DNA of 13,979 nt from assembly GCA_900542735.1 (NCBI GenBank), contig UQOS01000035.1, positions 1-13,979 on the forward strand. Reading direction: 5' to 3'. Within the stretch, counting starts at the first letter, position 1; each line of letters opens with the position of its first letter. This document shows, piece after piece, positions 7,939 to 13,976 of this stretch. The position numbers and the translations under genes are program-made. The stretch comes from an uncultured Mycoplasmatota bacterium (GTDB lineage Bacteria; Bacillota_I; Bacilli_A; RF39; UBA660). The notes under the pieces were generated by a model that saw only the letters and a list, made by a program, of their open reading frames with translations, did no database searches and was not told the DNA's origin.

Positions 7939-8514
7939 ATGAAATATGAAAATGAATGTGGTAGTTGTGAAAACTCGGACTGTAGATTTGAAAGAGAATG
8001 TGATATAAGTCCATATCAAAAATATTATTGTGATTGGTATAGAAGTTATTATTTTCCAGATGATAGTTGTGACCATTATAGAATGTTTTCAAGAGATAGT
8101 GGAGGCTGCTATATTACCACTGTAATGTGTGATATATTAGGTTATACAGATAAATGCTTTGTGTTATCAGAAATGCGTAACTTTAGAAATAATGTTATGC
8201 AACAAGATGAAAGATATTTTGATACCTTATTAGAATATGATGTGTTAGGACCTAAGATAGCAGAAGAAATTAAGAAAGATTTTGAGAGTAATGAAAATAA
8301 AGATATGTGGACACAGTTTTATAAACTATTTTTATCAGAAACAGCTAATCTAATAGCAGAAAAAGAATATGATAAAGCAGTTTCAAAATATCGTTCTATG
8401 GTTATGGTATTAAAAGATTATTTTGCGATACCAGATGTTAGTCTAACAGGTTATAGAGATAATTACGATATGAAAAAGGGTGGCCATGGTAAAGTAATCA
8501 TGTTACCAGCATAA
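7939..8514 (+). CDS. Cys-rich protein, possible CFI-box-like domain, unknown function
   Basis: A 191-residue soluble protein without signal peptide or membrane span. The first 46 residues are a cysteine-rich segment (C7, C10, C15, C21, C31, C44, plus H46) that could hold zinc or another metal, beginning CGSC. Then comes GGCYITTVMCDILG (C57, C64), C73, and SEMRNFRNNVM. That arrangement, a Cys-hydrophobic-TT block followed by an LRxFRD-like block, resembles the poorly characterised CFI-box family and small Bacillota proteins with CYITT motifs; this is recalled similarity, not a search result. The rest is helical and charged, apart from a Gly/Lys-containing tail. It has its own promoter and SD and lies alone between htpG and proS. 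No clear hairpin follows it, so some transcripts may run into proS. Confidence 0.7.
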   Translation: MKYENECGSCENSDCRFERECDISPYQKYYCDWYRSYYFPDDSCDHYRMFSRDSGGCYITTVMCDILGYTDKCFVLSEMRNFRNNVMQQDERYFDTLLEYDVLGPKIAEEIKKDFESNENKDMWTQFYKLFLSETANLIAEKEYDKAVSKYRSMVMVLKDYFAIPDVSLTGYRDNYDMKKGGHGKVIMLPA

Positions 8515-8519
8515 AACTG

Positions 8520-8549
8520 TTGATAAAACTACATATTTTAATGTATAAT
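8520..8549 (+). promoter_or_regulatory. Promoter of proS
   Basis: TTGATA (8520-8525), an 18-base spacer and a perfect TATAAT (8544-8549). The predicted start near 8556 coincides with the SD-like AGGAAGTGA (8556-8564), so the 5' leader would be only about 13 bases. That leaves no room for a T-box or other riboswitch. Confidence 0.65.
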
Positions 8550-8568
8550 CTTACTAGGAAGTGAAATT

Positions 8569-10002
8569 ATGAATCAAAACGAATTAAAAGAGATAACTAG
8601 TCGTGATGTTGATTTTGCTAAATGGTATACAGATGTTTGTATCAAAGCAGAATTAATTGATTACTCTAGTGTAAAAGGGTGTATGATTATTAGACCATAT
8701 GGCTATGCTATTTGGGAAAATATTCAAAAAGAATTAGATAAAAGATTCAAAGAAACAGGACATCAAAATGTATATATGCCAATGTTTATACCAGAATCAT
8801 TACTTCAAAAAGAAAAAGACCATGTAGAAGGTTTTGCTCCTGAGGTTGCTTGGGTAACTCATGGTGGAAATATAGAACTGCCAGAAAGATTATGCGTAAG
8901 ACCAACTAGTGAAACTTTATTCTGTGATCATTATGCTAATACGATTAAAAGTTATCGTGATTTACCAAAACTTTATAATCAATGGTGTAGTGTTGTTCGT
9001 TGGGAAAAGACAACGCGTCCTTTTTTAAGAAGTCGTGAGTTTTTATGGCAAGAAGGTCATACTGTTCATGCTACTAGTGAAGAAGCAAAAGAAGAAACTT
9101 TAAAAATGTTAAATATATATGCTGATTTTTGTGAAGATATTTTAGCAATTCCTGTTATCAAAGGTGAAAAAACAGAAAAGGAAAAGTTTGCTGGAGCTGA
9201 AAATACTTATACCATTGAAGCATTAATGTATAATGGAATTGCCTTACAGTCAGGTACTAGTCATTATTTTGGAGATAACTTTGCTCGTGCTTTTAATATG
9301 ACCTTTATGGATAAAGATAATAAAGAAAAATATATGTATCAAACTTCATGGGGAATGACTACTCGTATTATTGGAGCTATGATTATGACTCATAGTGATG
9401 ATCATGGATTAGTATTACCACCAAATATTGCGCCTACTAAGGTAACAATTATTCCAATTGGTAAAAATAATACCGAAGTACTTGAAAAAAGTTATATAAT
9501 TGCTAGAAGTTTAAAACTAGAAGGAATTACTTGTAGTGTTGATGATAGTGAAAAATCTCCAGGTTTTCGTTTTGCTGAAGCTGAAATGAGGGGAATTCCT
9601 GTTCGTATCGAAATAGGTCCAAGAGATTTAGAAAATAATAAATGTGTATTAGTAAGACGTGATACTTTAGAAAAGATAGAAGTATCTTTAGAAAATGTTG
9701 TAGAAGAAGTAATTAAATTATTACTAGAAATTCAAAATAGTATGTATTTAAGAGCAAAAATAAGACGTGATTCTATGACGAAATCAGTATTAACTTTAGA
9801 AGAAATGAAAGCTTTATCAGAAAAAGAAAATGGTTTTATCAAAGCCTACTGGTGTGGAAATAGAAGCTGTGAAGATAAAATTAAAGAAGAAGCAGGAATT
9901 ACTTCTCGTTGTATTCCATTTGATGGAGATAATCGTGATGGTAAATGTCTAGTTTGTGGTAGTCCTGCCAAACATTTAGTATATTGGGGAAAACAATATT
10001 AA
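8569..10002 (+). CDS. proS: Prolyl-tRNA synthetase, archaeal/eukaryotic-like type
   Basis: Class II synthetase that charges tRNA-Pro. Length (477) and architecture are those of the short archaeal/eukaryotic-like ProRS, also found in some bacteria (Thermus, mycoplasmas, some clostridia), without the roughly 180-residue INS editing insertion of the E. coli type. Visible parts: RPTSE at 111-115, the motif 2 loop RWEKTTRPFLRSRE with R150, R154 and R156, QEGHT, the anticodon-binding domain from about residue 285, and the C-terminal zinc domain. That domain has C429-x4-C434 and C460-xx-C463, with one further cysteine C448. The chain ends in Tyr, as is typical of this type. Lack of an INS domain means removal of mischarged Ala-tRNA-Pro would need a separate factor such as a YbaK/ProX-type protein, not seen here. 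Transcription starts just upstream and ends at 10011-10045. Confidence 0.97.
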   Translation: MNQNELKEITSRDVDFAKWYTDVCIKAELIDYSSVKGCMIIRPYGYAIWENIQKELDKRFKETGHQNVYMPMFIPESLLQKEKDHVEGFAPEVAWVTHGGNIELPERLCVRPTSETLFCDHYANTIKSYRDLPKLYNQWCSVVRWEKTTRPFLRSREFLWQEGHTVHATSEEAKEETLKMLNIYADFCEDILAIPVIKGEKTEKEKFAGAENTYTIEALMYNGIALQSGTSHYFGDNFARAFNMTFMDKDNKEKYMYQTSWGMTTRIIGAMIMTHSDDHGLVLPPNIAPTKVTIIPIGKNNTEVLEKSYIIARSLKLEGITCSVDDSEKSPGFRFAEAEMRGIPVRIEIGPRDLENNKCVLVRRDTLEKIEVSLENVVEEVIKLLLEIQNSMYLRAKIRRDSMTKSVLTLEEMKALSEKENGFIKAYWCGNRSCEDKIKEEAGITSRCIPFDGDNRDGKCLVCGSPAKHLVYWGKQY

Positions 10003-10010
10003 TTTCTATA

Positions 10011-10045
10011 AGAAATTTGCTAAAATATGCAAGTTTCTTTTTTTT
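10011..10045 (+). terminator. Intrinsic terminator after proS
   Basis: AGAAATTTGC (10011-10020) pairs with GCAAGTTTCT (10029-10038), one G-U pair in ten, around an 8-base loop. Eight T follow (10038-10045). Confidence 0.88.
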
Positions 10046-10080
10046 CGACAATTTTTTTATATTTAGTAAGCTAAGATAAT
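10045..10080 (+). promoter_or_regulatory. Possible promoter of the SPOR-radC-mre-spoIVF operon
   Basis: TCGACA (10045-10050, 5 of 6 to TTGACA) and the -10-like TAAGAT (10072-10077) or GATAAT (10075-10080) are present, but the spacing (21 or 24 bases) is too long for a standard sigma-A promoter. A promoter must lie here since a strong terminator precedes it; the exact boxes are unsure. Confidence 0.35.
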
Positions 10081-10092
10081 AATGGTGATGAA

Positions 10093-10545
10093 ATGAAGAA
10101 AAATATAATAATTCCTATTTTATGTGCCTGTCTTTTAGGGTATATTTGTGCATCATTTATTTTTAATCAATATGGTATTACTAGTTTTGCTTTTAACGAA
10201 GAGGGAAATATTTATTTTTTACAGTGTGGTGCCTATAATACCGAAGAAGCTAGCAAGCAAAAAATAGAAGGTATTGAAAATAAAATAACGATGAAAGAGG
10301 ATGATAAATATTATTCCTATATTGGTATGACTTCTAGTATAAAAGTAGCTGAAGAAATTAAGAAAATATATAAAAAGAAAGGTATCGATATTTATATTAA
10401 AACTAAATATATAGAAGAAGAAAACTTAATGAATCAAATTAAACAATATGATGTTTTACTAGAAAGTAGTAAAACAATTGAAGAAATAAACTCTGTTTTA
10501 AAGACAGTTTTAGCAACTTATGATGAAATTATGACAAATTCGTAA
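10093..10545 (+). CDS. Membrane-anchored SPOR-like protein at the spoIIB position
   Basis: A 150-residue protein with a short basic N-terminus, one hydrophobic segment at about residues 5-26 (an uncleaved anchor or signal) and an extracytoplasmic domain. Residues about 39-105 look like a SPOR fold: strand IYFLQCGAYNT, a helix with Ala and Lys (EEASKQKIEGIE), strand YYSYIGMTS, a second helix VAEEIKKIYKKKG and strand IDIYIKTKYI. SPOR domains bind denuded glycan strands of septal peptidoglycan. In B. subtilis the SPOR protein SpoIIB, which acts in engulfment, is encoded shortly upstream of radC; the same position here supports a septum or sporulation role, by inference. Translation uses GGTGAT ending three bases before the ATG. 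It is first in an operon with radC 41 bases downstream and no hairpin between. B. subtilis SpoIIB is about twice as long, so I give no symbol. Confidence 0.65.
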   Translation: MKKNIIIPILCACLLGYICASFIFNQYGITSFAFNEEGNIYFLQCGAYNTEEASKQKIEGIENKITMKEDDKYYSYIGMTSSIKVAEEIKKIYKKKGIDIYIKTKYIEEENLMNQIKQYDVLLESSKTIEEINSVLKTVLATYDEIMTNS

Positions 10546-10586
10546 GTAAATTTCAAAGTTTTTTAAATAATATTAGTGGTGATAGT

Positions 10587-11273
10587 ATGAAAGTAAAAGA
10601 TTTACCGGTCCAAGAAAGACCAAGAGAAAGACTACAAAAAGTAGGTGTTGAAAATTTATCGAATGAAGAATTATTATCTATTATTCTAAAAAGTGGTAAT
10701 CGTAAAAAGTCAGTAAAAGAGTTAAGTAGTGACATTATAGCGAAAGTAGGAAGTATCGATAAGTTAAAAGAGGTAACTAAAGAAAGCTTGCAAGAAATAG
10801 ATGGCATTGGATTAGCTCATGCTCTAACGATATTAAGTAGTGTAGAATTAGGTAAAAGAATTTTTATGGATAATCAGAATACAAATAAAATTATTTTAAA
10901 TAGAGCAGAAGCAATCTATGATTATATGAAATATGACTTATGGGATAAGAAACAAGAATATTTTTATTGTTTATATGTAAATCAGAAAAAAGAGTTAATA
11001 GAAAGGAAACTATTATTTATGGGAACATTAAATCGTAGTATTGTTCATCCAAGAGAAGTATTTAAACATGCTTATTTATGTAGTGCATCAGGTATTATTT
11101 GTATTCACAACCATCCAAGTGGAGATATTAAACCTAGTAGAGAAGATATTCGTTTAACCAATGCTTTAGTTGAAATTGGTAATATGAATGGAATTCCTAT
11201 TATTGATCATATGATTATAGGAAATGATAATTATTATAGCTTTTATGAAGATGGAAAAATAGTTAATTTATAA
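10587..11273 (+). CDS. radC: RadC-family JAMM/MPN protein
   Basis: 228 residues, full length for the family. The N-terminal half has a helix-hairpin-helix-like segment (ELLSIILKSG, then IDGIGLAHALTIL). The C-terminal half is the RadC JAMM domain, with the metal motif H174-N-H176-P-S-G and D187 in KPSRED, plus the preceding KELIERKLLFMGTLNRS strand-loop. It is a presumed zinc hydrolase; despite its name its role in DNA repair is not established, and the substrate is unknown. GGTGAT at 10578-10583 serves as the SD. It lies second in the operon, directly before mreC; in B. subtilis mreB follows radC, but here only 14 bases separate radC from mreC, so mreB is not between them. Confidence 0.93.
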   Translation: MKVKDLPVQERPRERLQKVGVENLSNEELLSIILKSGNRKKSVKELSSDIIAKVGSIDKLKEVTKESLQEIDGIGLAHALTILSSVELGKRIFMDNQNTNKIILNRAEAIYDYMKYDLWDKKQEYFYCLYVNQKKELIERKLLFMGTLNRSIVHPREVFKHAYLCSASGIICIHNHPSGDIKPSREDIRLTNALVEIGNMNGIPIIDHMIIGNDNYYSFYEDGKIVNL

Positions 11274-11287
11274 TTAGGGGTGAAATT

Positions 11288-12031
11288 ATGTCAATTTCGA
11301 AAAAATATGCAAAAAGTAAAAAAATTACTTATGGAATTATTGTATTTACTTTATTTACTTTTCTATTTTTTACGAAAGTTGATTTTAAATTAAACCACTT
11401 TTTTCATGACATAGGATCAAGTATTGAAAATTTATTAATACCAAATATTAAAATAGATAATAGTAACATCTTAACTGGGATTAATCAGGAATTGATAGAA
11501 GAAAATAAAGAATTAAAAAATCTCTTATCTTTAGAATTAGAGGAATACCATGTTACTTATGCTAAAATTATAAAACGAGATATTACCTGGTATGATGAAC
11601 TAGTTATTAATAGAGGTAGTAATCATGGAATTAAGTTAGATATGGCAGTTGTTGCTAATGGAAGATTAATTGGCAGAATTATAACCGTTAATCAATATTC
11701 TAGTACAGTAAAACTTATTACCTCTAATCAAAAAGATATGAAAATAGCAGTTGATATTAAGAATAGTGATAAAACTTACCACGCTATTTTAGATCGTTAT
11801 CAAGAAGGATTTTTATATGTTAGTTATAATAAAAAAGAAGAAGTAGCAGTTGGAGATAAAGTCTATACAAATGGATTAGGTGGGATTTATCCATCAGGAA
11901 TTTATATAGGTCAAGTTTCAAAAATTGAGAACGATTCACTAGGACTACAAAAACAAGCACTTGTATCCATTGGAACAGATTATGATACCATTCGCTATAT
12001 TGAAGTCTTATCTAAGGAGAAAGTATCATGA
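11288..12031 (+). CDS. mreC: Rod-shape protein MreC
   Basis: Bitopic protein of the elongasome that links peptidoglycan synthases to MreB and MreD. The N-terminus is basic and cytoplasmic, with a single membrane helix at about 14-31. A coiled-coil segment around 62-82 (NQELIEENKELKNLLSLE) is followed by the paired beta-barrel domain (about 88-245). Family hallmarks are present: the WYDELVINRGSNHGIKLDMAVV segment split around its usual glycines, LIGRIITVN, and GIYPSGIYIGQVS near the end. At 247 residues it is shorter than the B. subtilis protein (about 290), mainly because it has no long C-terminal tail. The SD GGGGTGA lies 4 bases before the ATG. Its stop overlaps the mreD ATG by four bases (ATGA), so the two are coupled. 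The usual neighbour mreB is missing here. Confidence 0.93.
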   Translation: MSISKKYAKSKKITYGIIVFTLFTFLFFTKVDFKLNHFFHDIGSSIENLLIPNIKIDNSNILTGINQELIEENKELKNLLSLELEEYHVTYAKIIKRDITWYDELVINRGSNHGIKLDMAVVANGRLIGRIITVNQYSSTVKLITSNQKDMKIAVDIKNSDKTYHAILDRYQEGFLYVSYNKKEEVAVGDKVYTNGLGGIYPSGIYIGQVSKIENDSLGLQKQALVSIGTDYDTIRYIEVLSKEKVS

Positions 12032-12483
12032 TTTTATTATTGTTACTAGCTTTTTTACTTGATTTTTATATATCATTTTATTTTTCTTTTCTAAATCCAT
12101 TTCTTTTTGTGATAACGGTACTTACTTTCTTAATTTTAAAAAATAAGAAAAAAGATCTTTCTACTATCTTTATTAGTCTAATCATTTATGATTTATTATT
12201 TAGTAAAACTCCCTTTTTAAACTTGTTTACGATACTATTTTTATATGAAATTATTAAATATTTTAAAAGGCATTTAAATTTTACTTTCCCTATTTTTTTC
12301 TTACTTTTATCTTTTATTTTTATCCTCTATTTAACGATAGAATATATTCTTTTATTAGAAACTAAACTAATTTACCTACCTTTTTCCTTTTTATTTACTC
12401 AAATTCTACTATCTTTTCCTCTTAATATCACTTATGGAGTTATTTTGTATATCATTTTAGGTCTAAAGTTTAAGAAACATTAA
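12028..12483 (+). CDS. mreD: Rod-shape protein MreD
   Basis: A 151-residue, very hydrophobic polytopic membrane protein, rich in Phe, Leu and Ile, with about five membrane helices (near 2-16, 20-38, 45-77, 84-107, 116-147). MreD diverges so much that sequence motifs are few; the call rests on length, topology and the position directly after mreC with an ATGA overlap. The SD AAGGAGA (12014-12020) sits 7 bases upstream, inside the mreC end. MreD works with MreC, RodA and PBP2 in cell elongation and wall synthesis along the cell side. MinC and MinD, which follow mreD in B. subtilis, are absent: the next gene starts 24 bases downstream. Confidence 0.85.
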   Translation: MILLLLLAFLLDFYISFYFSFLNPFLFVITVLTFLILKNKKKDLSTIFISLIIYDLLFSKTPFLNLFTILFLYEIIKYFKRHLNFTFPIFFLLLSFIFILYLTIEYILLLETKLIYLPFSFLFTQILLSFPLNITYGVILYIILGLKFKKH

Positions 12484-12507
12484 TAATAATTATTAGGTGA
12501 ATAAATA

Positions 12508-13113
12508 ATGGATGAATATAAATCAGTACAAAAATATTTAAGTAAATCTAAGAAAAAAACTCCTAATAAAAATCATTTTTTATTAGTTACTGTCAGTCGT
12601 ATTTTATTATCAGCTATTTTATTACTAGTTTGTTTATGTGTTGCAAAAATGAATCCTACTTTTAAGAATTGGATTCATAAAAATGTTTACAGTACGAATA
12701 TTTCATTTGCCAAAATTAATAAAACTTATGAAAAGTATTTAGGTAGTATTTTTCCTATAAAAGATATTACGAATAATGATACTGCTACTGTCTTTAATGA
12801 AAAACTAACTTATAGTAAAAAAGAAGCATATAAAGAAGGAGTAAAACTAACAGTAACTTCTAATTATTTAGTACCGGTTTTAGAAAGTGGAATCGTTGTT
12901 TTTATGGGAAATAAAGATAACTATGGAAAAACAATTATTGTTCAACAAGTAAATGGAATTGATCTATGGTATGTAGGGGTAGAAAATAGTAACTTAAAAA
13001 TATATGATTACATAGAAAAAGGAAGCTTATTAGGAGAAACTATCAGTAATGAAATGTATCTTTTCTTTTCTAAATCAGGAGAGTTTTTAAATTATCAAGA
13101 TTATTTGGAATAA
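12508..13113 (+). CDS. spoIVFA: SpoIVFA-like regulator with degenerate LytM/M23 domain
   Basis: A 201-residue membrane protein: a basic cytoplasmic N-terminus of about 22 residues, one membrane helix at about 25-46 and an outer domain. The C-terminal part (about 125-200) follows the LytM/M23 fold outline (ESGIVVFMGNKDNYGKTIIV, DLWYVG, YDYIEKGSLLG, YLFFSKSGEFLNYQDYL), but the catalytic His of the HxxxD and HxH motifs are absent, so it should be enzymatically dead. B. subtilis SpoIVFA has a matching tail, with YDFVDKGKKLG and an FIDPIQ ending. There it holds BofA and SpoIVFB together and restrains SpoIVFB until a forespore signal arrives. The position directly before spoIVFB, with overlapping reading frames, supports the call. 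The protein is shorter than SpoIVFA of Bacillus (about 264), mostly in the N-terminal region. The SD AGGTGA (12495-12500) lies 7 bases upstream of the ATG. Confidence 0.78.
   Translation: MDEYKSVQKYLSKSKKKTPNKNHFLLVTVSRILLSAILLLVCLCVAKMNPTFKNWIHKNVYSTNISFAKINKTYEKYLGSIFPIKDITNNDTATVFNEKLTYSKKEAYKEGVKLTVTSNYLVPVLESGIVVFMGNKDNYGKTIIVQQVNGIDLWYVGVENSNLKIYDYIEKGSLLGETISNEMYLFFSKSGEFLNYQDYLE
13077..13083 (+). promoter_or_regulatory. Shine-Dalgarno pointing to an ATT start for spoIVFB
   Basis: AGGAGAG lies inside the end of the spoIVFA-like gene, exactly 7 bases before ATT at 13091. No ATG, GTG or TTG in this frame lies between the in-frame stop TAA (13088-13090) and the catalytic HELGH. It is the only SD-like site well placed for the true N-terminus. 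Confidence 0.6.
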
Positions 13114-13837
13114 GATTTATCTTCACCCATTATTTTATTTAATTAGTTTTATTAGTTTTTTAACTGGCCACTTTAGACATTTTCTTTATTTTACATTATT
13201 AATTTTTATTCACGAATTGGGTCACTCTTTTACAGGAATTTTATTAGGCTTTCAATTAAATAGAATTGAGATTTACCCATATGGAGGGTGTAGTAAACTA
13301 GAATATGATATTAATACTAGTTTGAAAAAAGAAATATTAGTTTTATTAATGGGACCTATTATACAGGTGGTTTTTGTAGAAACTGTGAAACACTTTTTTA
13401 TTATGGAACCTTATTTTTATATTTATCATTATTTCATTTTATGTTTTAATTTATTACCAATTTATCCCTTAGATGGTGGAAGATTATTAAACTTGTTTCT
13501 TGCTTATTTATTTTCATATTATAATAGTATGAAAACAGTTCTTTATATTAGTTCATTTTTATATTCTAGCTTTTTTCTTTTTACTTTATTATTTACTAAA
13601 AATATTATTTATATAGTGGTAGTTTTATTATTAGGAATCAATTTGTATAAAGAAATAAAACAGGCTAATTTTTATTTTCAAAAATTTCTGACAGAGAGAT
13701 ATTTAAAAAATTATTCTTTTAAGAAGACAAAAGAAATAACAGAATTAAAACAAATGCGTAGAGATTATTATCACTATTTTATTACGGAAAAAGAAAGAAT
13801 ATCTGAAAAAGAAAAGTTATCTTTATATTTTTCTTGA
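13091..13837 (+). CDS. spoIVFB: SpoIVFB-type M50 intramembrane metalloprotease, probable ATT start
   Basis: Site-2-protease family zinc protease in the membrane; in B. subtilis it removes the pro-sequence of sigma-K in the mother cell. Zinc ligands and the catalytic Glu are H41-E42-L-G-H45, and the third ligand is D128 in YPLDGGRLL. Both sit close to their B. subtilis positions (E44, D137). Hydrophobic segments surround them, and YPYGG is present. The frame is open from 13091 to 13837 (248 residues) but contains no ATG, GTG or TTG before the TTG at 13217, which is the Leu inside HELGH and would delete the active site. The segment KIYLHPLFYLI...LTGHF before HELGH aligns with KIHVHPF...LTGHM of B. 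subtilis, so this region is coding. ATT 13091 with AGGAGAG is the best start. The C-terminus is about 40 residues shorter than in Bacillus, so the CBS domain is reduced or lost. The spoIVFA end overlaps by 23 bases. Confidence 0.85.
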   Translation: MIKIIWNKIYLHPLFYLISFISFLTGHFRHFLYFTLLIFIHELGHSFTGILLGFQLNRIEIYPYGGCSKLEYDINTSLKKEILVLLMGPIIQVVFVETVKHFFIMEPYFYIYHYFILCFNLLPIYPLDGGRLLNLFLAYLFSYYNSMKTVLYISSFLYSSFFLFTLLFTKNIIYIVVVLLLGINLYKEIKQANFYFQKFLTERYLKNYSFKKTKEITELKQMRRDYYHYFITEKERISEKEKLSLYFS

Positions 13838-13840
13838 GTG

Positions 13841-13877
13841 ATAGTGTAACAATTTGTCGAACACCACGTTACACTAT
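13841..13877 (+). terminator. Hairpin after spoIVFB (likely terminator)
   Basis: ATAGTGTAAC (13841-13850) and GTTACACTAT (13868-13877) are perfect 10-base inverted repeats around a 17-base loop. Only TCTTT follows, so the U-run is weak. It is probably the end of the operon; a protein-binding or leader-type element is also possible. Confidence 0.55.
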
Positions 13878-13894
13878 TCTTTAAAAATTACTAC

Positions 13895-13923
13895 TTGTTT
13901 ACAAATGATAATTATTATATAAT
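13895..13923 (+). promoter_or_regulatory. Promoter of the gene starting at 13977 (putative rplU)
   Basis: TTGTTT (13895-13900), a 17-base spacer and a perfect TATAAT (13918-13923). The predicted start is about 13930, giving a leader of about 47 bases. Many Bacillota rplU genes carry a leader RNA that L21 may bind, but I cannot identify its fold here. Confidence 0.65.
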
Positions 13924-13976
13924 TGAAATGTAATAAAAAATAGAAAATAGTAAAGACTAAGCTGTAGGAGGTCACT

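Noticed and set aside
8515..8568. T-box leader in front of proS (and valS)
   Set aside because: The proS gap is only 54 bases with the promoter inside it, and valS overlaps its upstream gene. Neither place can hold a T-box.
12508..13113. SpoIVFA-like protein as an active M23 peptidase
   Set aside because: The metal-binding His and Asp of LytM enzymes are not present; only the fold outline remains, as in SpoIVFA.
13217..13837. spoIVFB starting at TTG 13217
   Set aside because: That TTG is the Leu of HELGH; the protein would lack the catalytic H and E and the first membrane segment, all of which are encoded upstream in the same open frame.
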